Below, in pieces: positions 1 through 11,990 of a stretch of DNA of 64,000 nt. The DNA is from Echinostoma caproni. Taxonomy: Eukaryota > Platyhelminthes > Trematoda > Plagiorchiida > Echinostomatidae. Position 1 is the stretch's first letter. Each line of letters begins with the position of its first letter. The notes beneath the pieces are model-generated. The model searched no databases. It was not told where the DNA came from and saw only the letters and a program-made list of their open reading frames with translations. A program made the position numbers and the translations under genes. The stretch is taken from contig UZAN01039771.1 in the NCBI GenBank assembly GCA_900618425.1, positions 45,791-109,790 of the forward strand, read 5' to 3'.

Positions 1-1079
1 TCTCTGGTTCCCTCCAAATCACGTCAGGTGTAACCTGTTGGGGTAGAACCTTAGATGTCAACTATCGGGTCCATTTCTCTGGAACGTCTAGGTACATGAG
101 GATCCACTGGTGCTTGACGTTCATGCATGCACTCAGTTATTATCATGAGTACTAGTCACTGTTAAGCTAGAATACCGCAGATATTCAAATACTTTGATGA
201 GCTTCTGTAGACACGTATCACCACAACAACGAACAAAACTGTGATTCAATAATAAAATTAATTGAATAAATGATTGGACTATTAAAACGGTACACTGAAG
301 GATGTGTTTGAGAAAATAATTCAGTGGTAGCAGTTACGGGGAGTATAAATTCTGAAGATATGACTGCTTTAAAGAGTCTCAATTTAAATTGACAAATACG
401 GGATAAAAGAGAGTGTACAAGTGGGACGACAATTTGACATCACATATGAGTTTACAGGCTGTTTACATAAGCCTGTTCTGTTTGAAGATAGATTGAACAC
501 ATGGAAACTGCTATTTTGGTGATCTTCGTTTACCTTTTGATAATTTTCAAAATCCGTGGTAAATATTATCACATAAAAACTGACTTAACAATTGTGTATT
601 TATCCAAAGTTTTGTGAGCACTAGATGATATAGTTAAATACTTTTAAATAAGTTATTTGATTGATTACAGAAATCTATGACAAATTCATAGCCGATTAGA
701 GCTCAGTTAGTAACGATGACAGGGGCGAGCAAAGAGATCAAAACAATATGACAAGGCTAATTAGATAGTCGTGGGTGAGGGTGAGAACACAAAGGACAAA
801 TAGACAAAAGTTCGAGAGATGAGCAGATTAAATGAAGGTAAGTAAGACGAAAGAGCGGGATAAAGTTTCGTAATAAACGGTAGAAACTATAGCTCATGCA
901 TAGCAAGTGATGTAATCAGGAAGGGACATTAGAGACAAAAACAAGAAAATTATTCCTTAAGATTGAGAATGGTGATACTATAGGCGAGGAAAGAGGGACG
1001 GGGACGGTGAGGGGAGTTGATACTCTGTTTTATGCACAATCAATCCGCTGTCCAGGCTAGGGCAACAACAATGTCTGGA
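1..1079. other. Unannotated AT-rich sequence
   Basis: I see no coding similarity, RNA gene or repeat structure here. The stretch from about 720 to 1,040 is purine-rich on the plus strand, but it has no periodicity that I can make out. Confidence 0.5.
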
Positions 1080-1541
1080 TCAGCTTTTTGGCTTACATAA
1101 TTCTGGATTGAAAATTCGGAAAATTCGGACCGTGGTTAAAAGCCGTCTTCTTATCCCCTTGGAATATCTCCGGGGTATAGTGTGACTAATTTTGAATGCG
1201 TCGAATTTGTTCACAGAATGCCCACTATCGACAAGATGGCTGAGAACAGAGTTGCGAATAGATCTAACCGTTCCTTTGTAGAGGGCCGCGGGACAGTGCT
1301 CAGTAATACGTTTTGATAATCGCCTGGTCGTATGTTTAATGTATCGCACACTACAAGTGCACGTGAAAAAATATAGAACAAAAGATTTGGACTGAAGAGG
1401 CAACTTATCTTTAATTTGCTGGGACACCAAGGGCTTAAAAGAAATTTCTTCACAAATACCGTTTCCTACCTTGTCTATGGGACTATTTTTAAATTCATAG
1501 TCATATAATTGCTCTCTGGAAAGGTGCAGATAATTTGACAA
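1080..1541 (-). pseudogene. Penelope-like element, GIY-YIG endonuclease remnant
   Basis: This open frame of about 153 codons ends in a recognisable Penelope-type GIY-YIG nuclease domain, the module that nicks target DNA during Penelope retrotransposition. The visible order is a linker ending in KDKLPLQ, then FTCTCSVRYIKHTTRRL, then ITEHCPAAL, then SHLVDSGHSV, then FNPELCKPKS near the end. The family pattern is a Cys-rich strand, Y-I-G-x-T-x-R, an E-H pair, an H-L-x-x-x-G-H block and a terminal P-x-L-C. The YIG glycine is replaced by lysine, and the conserved glutamate of the late helix is missing (LLTTVRIFRI). No reverse transcriptase is visible upstream, so this is a fragment. The frame is open but the enzyme must be dead. 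Confidence 0.8.
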
Positions 1542-3224
1542 TGAGCGCGGGTGGTGGGATTTGCATTTATAACTCCAATTTAGTTATTTCGCCAACCCTG
1601 GTTCTGATCACCAACGCCCAGTACTGAAGTACACCTGACCTGGAAACCATGCATCAATGATGTCATTGAACCATTTGTGGTGCTTAAAATCGAACCAAGT
1701 CACAAATTAGTTATATAATGTTGCAAAATGATACGTCCGCAATGTCCGCAGAGCTTCATCTCCTGTTATGTTTGGGTATGCCTTGGATAACACAAATGGC
1801 TAGAAAGCGTCACAAAACTAGTTTTGCTGTTCATCAATGAAATGGAATAACTCAGAAAAGAATATTCGATTCTCCATAGAGGTCGATGAAGAAATTGAGG
1901 TGAATGTTTAACTTGCATTGAGCAAGGTTTCATAAGAGGCCTTACCTTAATTGCAATAATAAGTAGCATTGATATTGCGAAAGCCTATCCGTTCCGCTTG
2001 AAGAAATAGTAGAAACCAACAAGAGTATTTAGTACCCATTTTATAAGTTGGATGAAATTCGAGAGTTTACTGTTCAGCAGTATTTGTTAAGTTTTAGTGC
2101 ACTTTGCCGGCCGGCCGGAGGTATATCAGAGGTATATCCATCAAAATCCATCCTCAACAAGATTCCAGCACGCCTGAGTTGTGCAAAACATTATTTTTCA
2201 CTCACCTGAATATACTTATCCTCAGGGACATTTGTTTCACGAAGTCATTGGTTTTTTTCACACAAGTTTCTCATGTTTTTCCATAAAGGATAAAAGCAGC
2301 TCTAGCTCTAGGCAGCAAATCTACCTTCAGTATAGGAGAAGCCATTTATGCTAACAAACATGGTCACATGATCATACATTTATATAGTGCCATTCCGGAT
2401 TATTGGTGGGTTTACTTTTGTTTATTAAACCAGACCCCTCGATATAATTGTACCTATACCAGAATATTATACATAAGAAATAGTTCTAATCGTACCCTAT
2501 AGTACCGAAAGCATCACTCTTCACGATCATTGAACCAATTATCGCAAATTTACGGTAATGATAATTGACCTGCACAGTTGAATCATTTGTTTACTGCAGC
2601 TTTACGAACAACGTCGAAGAAGTTTTCTTTGGATACACTCTGAAGGTTTCCTACATTATCTCAAAGCCCAACTCATCAGTTCTTTATTCACAACGATGGT
2701 TTTGCATTTGTTTTCTCGTTGTATCAACCCTAATTGTTTAATAGACGCATTTTACTGACGAACGCAAAATTTATTTGAAAATAATGCGTCTGTTTTAAAA
2801 TAAATGAAAAGATGAAAAATTTCAAAGGGATCAAAATTTAGGTCTGTCATTTTGTTTGAATCGAGGATGGCAAGAAAGAATTTGATTGTTTCCTTTAAGG
2901 TAGAATCAGTTAACTTTTGACCGACAACTAGATATTTAACAAACCAGAGGCTGCTGCTACTTCATTGAGATAGATTGAGACTGTAGTGTTTTGTTGATAA
3001 TTATACCCTAAAAACACTGCTAGTGTGATATGATAGACCAAAATAGCAAAATGTTCATTCTGTTTTACGAAAGCGTTCTTTCTTAGTTGTAAGATTCGTG
3101 AGCATCTGATGACGCCTGATGAGGTTTTTCGACGGTTGACTTACGTGCATCTGTAAAGACATTTTCCTCAATGATATAGTTGTTCACAGTTATCCACAGT
3201 CGGACCCCTCGTTCAGGTTTAATC
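1542..3224. other. Unannotated AT-rich sequence
   Basis: I recognise no gene. A small GC-rich patch at about 2,106-2,117 (alternating GGCC/CCGG) is followed by two close copies of GGTATATC. A good minus-strand splice donor (ATTCAG|GTGAGT) lies near 2,194-2,200, but no acceptor-bounded open frame ends at it. Confidence 0.5.
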
Positions 3225-3410
3225 GGATATAAAACATTAAACAAAATAAAAACACTTGTCTTTTTACATCCTTTTTTTATTGAATATGCAAATGGACAGT
3301 CAACGTTCAGGAAGGGGGTGCGGTCATACAAAGGCTGCCTGGGGAAAATGTAGAAATAGGGAAGACGAGTGGCGGTGAAGCGGCTATATTAACTATTCAA
3401 AAGGAAACCA
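3225..3410. repeat. Dispersed repeat family, partial copy
   Basis: The segment matches, by eye, those at 34,197-34,440 and 49,500-49,712. Shared landmarks in the same order are an AT-rich lead with TTTTACAT, then TTCAGGAAGGGGG, then AAAGGCTGCC, then a GTGGCGGTG block. Similarity fades after the last block. It lacks the tRNA-like end seen in the copies at 9.2 and 49.2 kb. No protein is evident. It is probably a SINE or a fragment of a larger non-coding element. Confidence 0.6.
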
Positions 3411-4846
3411 AAGAGTCTGACAAACTCAAAGAAGTTACCATGATGGGACATGCAAATGAGTTAGATGACACAGCTTTCAGTTAATGAATGTGAAATGATT
3501 TTTTTCAGCATTTTCTGAAATCGTTTGCGATAGTTATCCTGTAACTCTGATAATCCTAGCCATTTGCAGCCGTGCGGGTATTTTCCGCTGTATTTGTTTT
3601 GAGGAATCCTCGTTGAAGAAACAGATGTAGATGTATATTTTTGATGGGATTAAGACAATTGCATCAAGCGGAAATCCAGTTCAGGTATTTTTGATCACAT
3701 TAACTTCTGATCTTGTGATAAATCATGGAGTGTCTCGATATTTTATGCCCAAAACGTTGACGAACTGTATTCTATTTTATAACTCAACACTTCTCTTTGT
3801 TGTAGTATGGAAGCGCCTTTGTTTCTATGCTTTACCAGAAAATTCTTTCAATCATTTTATTTAAGGATTCTTCGGATTTGCTGTCAAATAGACTCAGAGC
3901 TAACTTGCGCGTTGTTGTTGATAATTATAGCTATGTTTGGATTCATTCTTGTTTCTATTGTACTTTTTATAACAATCACGAATTTCCGAATCGAGTTAAT
4001 TCTAACTCGGAATAGATGACAGATCATTTTCTGGTAGTACACAAAAGCTTCTTTTTGCCTCCAGTGACAATTTCCTACTACATACAGAACGATATGTTAG
4101 CTTTCTCGTCAGAATAAGGTTTCAATATAAATGATTCCTTTTACAGAACGCTCAACACTATCTACTTCACTCAGAAGTTCAATTCGTTTTCACTTAATAA
4201 TTGATTTATGACTGATACCACTGTTTCAAACGTTACTTCATGATACACGGTTGAAAGAAGTAAGTCTGAGTTACGAAAACAGTATTACCTTCCTTAAAGC
4301 AATGGTGACACAAGGAAAAAACTTCAAAATACAAATTAGTGCATTCTATTTTATGAACGATTTTTCAGTGCAAAAGATTGCCATATTTATCTGTTGGGTG
4401 GAAGAACAAAGATCCACATAAAGCCATATTCGTGAATGATTTGTATATATAAGTTTTCTCCCGCGAGCACGCACGCACAAACGTAACATCAGTCGAAAGA
4501 AAATGCAGTTTTGAAATCCCATAGCATCACGTGGATTGATTTCACGCACTATCTGCTCTGGATAGAACCTAATTTATTATGGTAATTACAGGCTGATGTG
4601 TCAAACAATTCATTGGTATTTGTATATTCGATTTTATTTGTATAATTTTGGAAGCCTATGAAGCTTAGATTTCAGGTAAAAATTGTACACTGGTCATTAC
4701 ACCGGAAAAAACATAAAAATATTGACAAATCCAACAGAATACTGTGTAAAAAGTGCATCTGAAGTTTGATTCATTCAATTAAAGACTGACGTAAGTCGTT
4801 CCTTGCTGGTCACAATTCAAACCTGATATGGCATACTGGAGTTCTT
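3411..4846. other. Unannotated AT-rich sequence
   Basis: Only short open frames, some hydrophobic (for example 3,631-3,864 plus), with nothing I recognise. Confidence 0.5.
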
Positions 4847-6050
4847 ATAAATGTTTATTCCAGAGCGTAGATACCTATAAGATGAAAGGGTGATCGAGTG
4901 TGAGACGAAAAGATAAGTCAAGATACAGAGTATCAGAGGGGTTGTTCAGAATCTTATTGGCGAAGATCACTCAAGACTTCATATAATCATTAATAAGTTC
5001 TGTGATTAATGACCCCGCAAAAATTAAAGATGCACGGCTTATTATCATTAGTCTAAGAGGGATAGTTTCAAAGTCTTGTTTCAATAGACCGGGAAACACT
5101 GAAAGGAAGCAGTAAAGTAAAATACGGAAAAGGTATTGTTAACAAAGGAGAACAAAACTTGTAGGAGAGTGCGAAATTGTCTAAGCTTTCGAAGCTGAAA
5201 GAAGAGGCGTTGAATTTTTCCCATGCAGTTCTGAACGTGTGTCGACCACCGAAGATTATTATCGACAGTAACACCCAGGTATCTGGCTGAGGTAACTCTG
5301 AATTAAAGGTAAACATTAAGGGTTAGAGAGTCTGACAGGAAGGTAGAGCNGGGAGGAACTAAAAATATACTGCGAGCACTTGGATGTGTCAAGATTGAGG
5401 CCAGACTGGTTTGAGAACTGTTCGATTCGGTATAGATTTTCAGTGAAGGAAGAAAATTCTAAAGAAGAAGAAACGGCCTGGCTTAAAACGATACAGTCAG
5501 TATACTTTCGGATATAAGCAGGGTGTGGAAATGAAAGATTGCTAAAGAGAGCAGAGAAAAGAGAGAGGACAGCACCTTGGAGCACACCAGAAGTATTGAT
5601 TAGAAGATTTGAGGTTTTCCTGTCCAGCTTTGTGCACTGGATTCTTTCGGTGAAATAAGAAGAAAGTCACGAAAGCAGCTGTATCGGGGTCCCAAAAGAT
5701 TCAAGCTTAAAAATGAGGGATGACCGGGACACATAATCAAGCCTAGATGAATAATCGAGAAAAACGCAATGAATAGATTCGGCAGAGCTCTCCGATGACT
5801 TGCTTATAAAATGGACCAGTGTAGACACAGCAACCCTACTGGATCTGTTTGGTTTATACGCAAACTGAAGAGAGTCATAGGGAATGGTGACAAATGACTG
5901 TATGTGACTCGGGATCGCTTTATGATTCAACTTTAGAGTTATAGCCGTCAATGCTTTGAAACAAGATGAGGACGAGGTCTTTGGAACAGGTGCTAGGGGC
6001 ACTATTTGCCAGGAATAGAGGATCCTCGCAATTAATTATCACTAACACAC
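4847..6050 (-). mobile_element. CR1/Jockey-like LINE remnant (copy 1), 5'-truncated
   Basis: This is the decayed reverse transcriptase of a non-LTR retrotransposon read on the minus strand. In element order: WQIVPLAPVPKT (the P-V-P-K box at the start of the RT), then DSLQFAYKPNRSSR, then VFLDYSSRLDYVSR (motif A, first catalytic Asp kept), then a frameshift, GVLQGAVLSLFSALF (motif B), KYTDCIVLSQ (motif C, YADD changed to YTDC), LDTSKC, and the C-terminal VFPGLLKQDFETI and ANKILNNPSDTLY blocks, ending at a stop near 4,847. Several frame changes and stops break it. The 5' end stops close to the first RT box, as usual for truncated LINE insertions. Clade assignment rests on the FPGL and C-terminal blocks and is less certain than the RT call. 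Confidence 0.85.
5316..6002 (-). pseudogene. Reverse transcriptase palm region of CR1-like copy 1
   Basis: Two open stretches (5,667-6,002 and 5,316-5,585), in different frames, cover motifs 1 to C of the RT. The active-site YxDD reads YTDC at 5,493-5,504, so the second catalytic aspartate is lost. There is one unknown base at 5,350. The frameshift falls between the first-Asp motif and the QGAVLSLF motif, around 5,590-5,660. No function is expected. Confidence 0.8.
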
Positions 6051-7522
6051 TGTTCTGCAGATTTCTTCTACCGGACGGTGCCCAGCTCTGTTCCTTTTGC
6101 CAGACCGATTTCAGTTATAACAAGGGATGTTCTAACTCTTTCAGTAATGCCCTACTTTTGGTAAAACATCCTATGAATTCCTCCACTAATACCGAAGATT
6201 TAGTCTTGATGCATAAACTTCTTCGATCCTTTCAATCTGAAAACCCCCGGTTGTCTTCTTTTGTTGGATAGTTTCTCAACAAAAGTCGACATTTTTGTGA
6301 TCTCATTGTCAAGTCCTCTACAATTTGTTACCTTTTGGTTGTTTTTATCAGTTTTTTAATTGACTTGGATTATTTCTCTGAAAGAATCAATATAGTCAAC
6401 ACGTTTTCGAGAAATTGCATGTTTTCCAAAAGAAATGCTAAGCTTTTCAATTTACTCTCTATTTATGTAGTTAGTTCCATGTTCTTTCATCCTGTTTCTC
6501 ATTTTGTACTTTACAAAACTTTCACAATCCACCTAAACCTTGTTCAAATGTTTTACCTATCAAGTTGACACCTGGTAACCACTCTCTTGGTCTCTTTCTT
6601 ATGCTTCGACATCACTAACGTTTTAAACTGAGCATTTGGAAATATTTTCGTCACTAATCAAACCGATCACGCGTGATCTCGAAACGTTGTAAAACCCGTT
6701 TGTAAATCATTGGTTTCATCAACGCGGATTTGCTAGTTCATGGTTGTCCATTGTTTTTTAGCTGTTTCCCAATTATGTTCTATCATCTCTCGGTATCGTT
6801 TCAAATTCTGTTTGAGAATTACTTTAGAATAAATCTGCATCGACCGAACATAATGAATAGCCTTTTTGGCGGCATAAGTATTGTTTTGAACAGAGTTTGT
6901 ATCATTTAATCTGAATCATGTAAACAGTTGCTCATTAAGTCTCGGTAAATTAATTCGTTTTTGACGCACCGATTTTCCCTTATATCATTTTACTGCATCC
7001 GCTTGATGTGCGTGTTACATTCTATCTTTCATAACGTTTATTTTAAATAATTTGTTGATGCCTACTGAACCGAAAGGGATAATGAACGGGTTTCCAAGAA
7101 CACCACTTGAATAAAGTTTCGGGATTAGAGGCCTTTTATTTTGCACCCACGAATTATAAGTTGTAAATAAGCGATGATGACGGTTATTACCATACAACAC
7201 ACACGTTATCAGTAGCTGCAAGTAATCATTTGGTCACGATGGAGTATTTGAGGTTTGGATTTACAAGATTTTCAACTAAGTTTCTTCTTATCGTCATCGA
7301 TCTTCCACCTCAATTGAGCCAGAAATCTTCTTGCAGTTATTCGTTTACGGTTAACTTAAAAAGGGTTCATGGAGAGGTATTCCTCTGTTGTTTGAATTCG
7401 AATCTTCGATTTCTACTATTTAAGCGTTAACTGTACTGCCACCGCGTTATTGATAAACTGTTTGAATTGGACACGATTTCACTTCCACACAACCTGCTGA
7501 TTTGGCTCATGCGAAGAGTTAC
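6051..7522. other. Unannotated sequence upstream of CR1-like copy 1
   Basis: I see no recognisable product. A plus-strand open frame at 5,966-6,271 partly mirrors the CR1 remnant and continues past it without similarity to anything I know. A short, more GC-rich stretch at 6,660-6,735 resembles the untranslated tail of a retroelement in composition only. Confidence 0.4.
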
Positions 7523-7664
7523 TCACTTAAGCCAATCAACTTTCCATGTTGAGCTCTCCAAATCGGTTGGACTACTCTCACTTGGCCGGAACCTGATTGC
7601 ATGTAATACCTTTGCTTGCTTGATGTACTTTGGGTACGTGCCCATGATTGTACTTATGTGCTTC
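7523..7664 (-). CDS. Candidate terminal coding exon, unknown protein
   Basis: On the minus strand a good acceptor (AGTTACCGCAG) is followed by 46 sense codons and a TGA stop at 7,523-7,525. The peptide includes GTYPKYIKQAK and ends STWKVDWLK. Read in this phase it continues from the candidate exon at 8,376-8,460: two leftover bases there plus one here complete an Arg codon. A second frame starting at the same acceptor is also open to an earlier stop, so the reading is not unique. I do not recognise the protein. It may well be chance. Confidence 0.2.
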
Positions 7665-7790
7665 CTGCGGTAACTGTTAGATTTTCTTACGGTAACGTTC
7701 ACAATAGTTTGTAACTAATGTTGATTGAAACATGCCAAGAAGTAATGTTAACGTGTTATTTCTGTTCCCATAATTATCAAAAAACTGTGA

Positions 7791-7976
7791 TCATGTCCGA
7801 TCAACATACGTAAAAGTTCTTTGAACAATAAACGTGCTTACCTGAATACCCCGATGGGACTCTGAGATCAAAGAACGCAACACAAGGGAAGATATACCGT
7901 GACCTAATAATAGACAAGATAATTCCATCCGAACAGGGAGAACAACAAAATTTCTTTCATTGCACTTAAGCAGCAC
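7791..7976 (-). other. Open stretch ending at a strong splice donor
   Basis: A minus-strand open stretch ends at ATTCAG|GTAAGC near 7,842, and a pyrimidine-rich acceptor (TTGTCTATTATTAG) lies 62 bases upstream of that donor. Two frames are open across the 62 bases, and neither joins in phase with both neighbouring candidate exons. I recognise no protein and treat it as probable intron. Confidence 0.15.
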
Positions 7977-8375
7977 AATAAAACTAGCCAGCTGGAAGAA
8001 TTGTCAAAGAAAAATTTATATAGACACACAAGCGCAAGAAAACCATACCAGGTTCGAAACGCTAAGCAAGGTAACCACCACCTTTTCTGCTGAAGAAACT
8101 TTTAAAAGTAATCGCTAAAGTCGGCGAGGCAATAAATGCTAATAATAATAAAAATCATTTCACAATAAAGTATAACTTTCCTCACACTCGTGTGCGTTGC
8201 ATCGTGTGAGACAAAACAGGAAAAGGTGGGACTGACTGTCTCGGATGGTCAAGTCTGTAGTATGCCCACGTTCTTCCTGTGAGGTCCCGGAATTAGTCAA
8301 CAGTTGAATCGGAGGATACGTATTGGGCGTGAGATCATAACCGCTTAAGACAGCTGTTATAGCTTTTCAGCTTAC

Positions 8376-8460
8376 CTTTCATTTCCATGGTACCAAACGG
8401 AATTCAACATGAGATTATTGGTGCGTGAAATTTCATACACTGTAGGCTTATCTACCTGTT
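8376..8460 (-). CDS. Candidate internal exon, unknown protein
   Basis: On the minus strand the acceptor TTTATCAATTAG precedes 85 open bases that end at AATGAAAG|GTAAGC. The peptide contains VDKPTVYEISRTNN and SVWYHGNE. A second acceptor six bases in (GAACAG) gives a phase-0 start that would join the candidate exon at 9,133-9,204. The 3' phase fits the candidate exon at 7,523-7,664. Splice signals are good on both sides, but I see no similarity to a known family. Confidence 0.22.
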
Positions 8461-9132
8461 CTAATTGATAAACAAGTCAGGTCAAGTATAGAAACTGCTT
8501 TAACTCCCTCCATAGGCGATGAAAATTCGAATACTACCCAACAACTCTTCTGTGGAACGTGCATGGCAAAAACAATAGAGATAATGATACACGGTATATA
8601 CAAACAAAGAAGGCAAATTTTGTAAAGTGTTTAGAGGTGTCGATGACAAGATCAGCGTTAATAGAAAACTATGCCAAGTACCGTAATACGGAAGACTTGG
8701 GTGTTGTGTGGCCTGATGCTACTTGCTTATATTTGGAGCGAGTGCTAGATGTAAAAATACATTTACTAAGGTGCGAGTACACAGCGTAAGAAGGGTCTAG
8801 TATTCTGAGCGAAAGATTCTGGAAAGCTTTAAAGTTCTGTGAAATAATAAACTGCACAACATGTTAACGAGATATACCGTGTTTTTATTGCATTTATATT
8901 GTTCATCGCGAAGAGATTAATACGGAAAATGCAATGTTTCTGTAGATCTGTAACCTGAAAGCTCCCAGAATACAGCAATACAGACAACCGTAAAACAGAA
9001 AGGTATATAGAAGCCTTTGTAAGCAGGATAGACATAAGGTACATAAAAGTTCTTATTGTTGATACATGGAGAAGCTTCTGTCGGTTTCTAACAACTGCTT
9101 AAGTAAACTTTAGAAATCCTGCGATTGCTTAC
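8461..9132. other. Unannotated AT-rich sequence
   Basis: I see nothing I can name. If the flanking candidate exons are real this is an intron. Confidence 0.4.
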
Positions 9133-9204
9133 TTGTAGACTATCCATTTTGTCATTATATAGCATCCAGATATTACTAGTCACAGTATCTCGTAGTTGCA
9201 AACG
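9133..9204 (-). CDS. Candidate 72-base internal exon, unknown protein
   Basis: On the minus strand, AAAGACAG|CGTTTG opens 24 codons (ending NDKMDSLQ) that close at CTACAA|GTAAGC, phase 0 at both ends. The acceptor has a weak pyrimidine tract. It lies only 36 bases from the tRNA-like repeat at 9,240. Chance is a serious alternative. Confidence 0.15.
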
Positions 9205-9239
9205 CTGTCTTTATGCAAAGCAAGTGTAAAATGTTTCGT

Positions 9240-9450
9240 AGCCTCGGTGAGATTGAAACCCACTCATGGACACCGAATACGACTTTGTATAGCACACTCT
9301 GTATGAGTTGTGCGACGGAGCCAAAAACAGAACACTAACAGATTTTACATTCAGATAACCCAAACGACTTACTGAATATATGGAATACCCCAGGTGGCAT
9401 GTGAATGAACGTGTGTAGTGTCCAAGTGTAGGCCTAAATACCACCAAGGC
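9240..9450. repeat. Dispersed repeat family, copy with degraded tRNA-like head
   Basis: This segment aligns by eye with 49,206-49,420. Both begin AGCCTCGGTG, carry CCCAC and CATGGACNCC at the same spacing, and both continue beyond the tRNA-like portion through ACCC and CATGTG blocks. On the minus strand, 9,240-9,322 can be folded as a decayed cloverleaf: the acceptor ends GGCTCCG/CGAGGCT still pair in part, and the T stem GTGGG/CTCAC still forms around TTTCAAT. A minus-strand open frame through it is an accident of the repeat. Confidence 0.6.
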
Positions 9451-11541
9451 CAAGAACTAATCAAAATTAGAACTTGATAGCTCGATATACCAAATAACCT
9501 AATTTCATAAAAACAGATGTTTGTTATCGAAAGTAGTTTATCGTGTACCCTTAATCGTGCCAATTGTCGATATGGTAAGGTCGTGTGCACGAATCTCCCA
9601 ACCACCACCACCGATCCTCCCTTATCTTCAGATCACATAGCAACTGTTTATTGATTACCTTATTCTTCCTAGAAGTTCGTCAAACAATTAAGTATTTAGT
9701 AAAGCTGAAGTAATTTTAAATAAGCTTATCGATTTCCTTCCTGAAGTACATAACCTGCCACACAGAGCAATTGTCCACATTACGTGTGACGGACAACATG
9801 AAACTACTCACTCTAGGCAATGACGGGTAATATGGGGTTATCTAAACAGCAGCAATTTATTCACAACAAAAAGCTCAACCTCCTGGTGATTGTGTGGTAT
9901 TGTACTGGGCCACTTAAATTAACAAACATACTTGTTAGATTATGAATTAAGTGATGGTGAATATATGGAAACTGAACAAACGAGCTTACTGTATTTAATC
10001 AGATTCCAACATCCTGAGAATAACACAAAAGCTCTGACCCCCGGATCACAATCTTTTGAATTTTGATTCCAGGTTGTTCATCAAATAAATAAATCTTAAA
10101 GAGCATTTCTAGTAAACTGTCTTCAAAATCGAATAAAATACTGGATATATTTATTGAAATTTCAAATCGTTGTTTAAAGAAAAGACAAACTAAAGCCGTT
10201 GTCGAGTGAGCATTGATGATAACAGTCCAAGAGACCTCGTAGGAGATTGTATTTTAAAAGCAAAGCCTGTTGGCTTTTTACGGTACTCTTGGCACTGACA
10301 ATATGGTAACAAACAGAGATAGGTGATGACCATTGTGCATGAGATAATACCATTGATGAGAAACGCAACGGAGACTTGTTGCCAAAATACCTTCTAGCTT
10401 TGGAAATAAGATCGGGGATCAGTTGCAAGGCAAAAACCGTCTAGGATATAATCAAATGGGAGTTATAAAGGAAACACGTCCTTATTGTTATGCAATAAAT
10501 CGTTCTTTGCCAAACGTGGTTTAGTTGATACGTCAATCACAAATTTACAAATGGTACGTTTGCATAATCGAAGCATATAGCGTGGTTGTAATTCACTTCA
10601 AGAACAATATTGGATGAGAGAAGTACACAATTGCTTCGTGACAAAAAGTAAATCGGAATGCCAATCGGATATCATTGGACGTGTACGTATCTGATATCTG
10701 AAAACCAATATTGTGCAAGAACGGAAATGTATGTTTCAGAAAATGTTTTTTTTTCAATGTCGACGAAAATGACAGTAGAATACAGAGTTGTGCAAACACT
10801 AGTATTTGAAAACATCCCTGAGCCTTGGAAATAAATGAGGAATAGTTTTTGGAGCTCAGACGTTTAGGCAATCTCATTTAAATTTAACTGTATATATGTC
10901 ATTATAAGAAAAGAAATAGTTGATTGATACATCAATAGTTAAAATTAATAAAAAGTGATGGAAATACGGCATTTTGATGCTTAGAAAAATGAATCTGATA
11001 ATCAGGAATGCCAACGTGTGCCCCAAATCATTCATATAACATCATTCAAATGACAATGCGGAATGAACATGATCCGATAAACAAATCCACGTCTGAGTTA
11101 CGATATACGAACGCTCATTCACTTAACTGTTTCGAAATGTATGAGAATAATTTAGTGGAATTCTTTACTTGCGATAGCTATCAGAAACGCGAGAGAGCAT
11201 ATCGACGGATGGTGAATTGTTACCTATAGAGTCGAATCTAGCGTGAAACTAAACTGATGGACATTGTACATGTAAGGCAGGTGCTGTGCCAGAGAGGAAA
11301 GGAGACTATAACAGATAATAGTTGATAAAATAAAGATCAGAAGTCAGCACAAAAAATCCCTACCTACTTTCTGTTGACAGAACAAATGTAGTGAACATGG
11401 AAACATCAACCGAATTATCCATTCAGTATTAATGAGCATTTGGAATTTTAGTATTGTTCGTGTTGCTCCAGTAGTTAAGCAATAAAAAATTACCAACAAA
11501 CTAGAAGACAGTAAAGGATTCACGCAAAAAGATATTCTTAC
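9451..11541. other. Unannotated AT-rich sequence
   Basis: I recognise no gene or repeat. Short open frames on both strands overlap and have no family signature. Confidence 0.5.
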
Positions 11542-11721
11542 ATCAAGCCAATAGGCATTATTATAAACCTTGTCCACTTGAAATCGTGATGATTGAAATG
11601 CGAACATTTTGTAAGGTCTTGGATGTCCTACTAATTCTACCCCATGATGAGCAGAATAGTGCCGTTTCTTCTCTGCTTCTTCTATGCAACACGAAAGGAC
11701 ATCAAGCCTGTACATCACCGT
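11542..11721 (-). CDS. Candidate internal exon, unknown protein
   Basis: On the minus strand a 60-codon open stretch ends at TTGGCTTGAT|GTAAGAAT, a good donor in phase 0. The peptide includes CIEEAEKKRHYSAHHG and KMFAFQSSRFQVDKV, mixed charged and aromatic composition unlike the hydrophobic chance frames nearby. The proposed acceptor (CCATAAAG) is poor, and several other AG sites are possible, so the 5' end is uncertain. A companion open stretch at 11,913-11,990 lies upstream on the same strand. No family is recognised. Confidence 0.22.
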
Positions 11722-11912
11722 CTTTATGGAGATAATCTTGCATCTCAGTGCAAAAGATGGTCACATTTATCGAGAGCGAAAGAAGACATTTTGATTAACA
11801 CAAGCGAATACGTTTGAATGTGTGAGCATAACTGCACATTCAAACTCTTACATCGACATAATGAGATAACATTTAGTTCTATACATCACTGTCGAAAATC
11901 GGTTTCATCTAC

Positions 11913-11990
11913 GTTCTCCCAAATGCCCAATCCTTCAATTAAATTCCACATCATTGCAGAATATTTCCATCGCGTAAGGACTGGGTCAAT
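11913..11990 (-). CDS. Candidate 26-codon exon, unknown protein
   Basis: On the minus strand, TTGTTTTGAG precedes exactly 26 open codons (including RWKYSAMMWNLIEGLG) up to GAGAAC|GTAGAT. Both ends are phase 0, matching the candidate exon at 11,542-11,721. The donor is weak. A 124-codon plus-strand open frame (11,818-12,192) overlaps it, so even the coding strand is unsure. Confidence 0.15.

Noticed and set aside
2160..2290. Minus-strand donor ATTCAG|GTGAGT with coding-like bases before it
   Set aside because: A stop lies just upstream in the relevant frame with no acceptor between, so no exon can be built.
5966..6271. Plus-strand 101-codon open frame
   Set aside because: Its start overlaps the CR1 remnant on the other strand, and the rest shows no similarity to a known family.
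6661..6735. Possible 3' tail of a Penelope-like element
   Set aside because: The resemblance is only to general tail composition, and no nuclease domain lies upstream in that orientation.
9363..9450. Strong minus-strand donor ATTCA|GTAAGT
   Set aside because: It falls inside the dispersed repeat family, so a gene exon is unlikely.
9541..9611. Plus-strand donor GATATG|GTAAGG with an open frame starting at an ATG after AAACAG
   Set aside because: It lies just beyond the repeat copy, minus-strand frames are equally open, and the peptide has no recognisable character.
9934..10030. Minus-strand open stretch ending at AATACA|GTAAGC
   Set aside because: Open for about 30 codons, but acceptor choice is arbitrary and similar stretches are easy to find at random.
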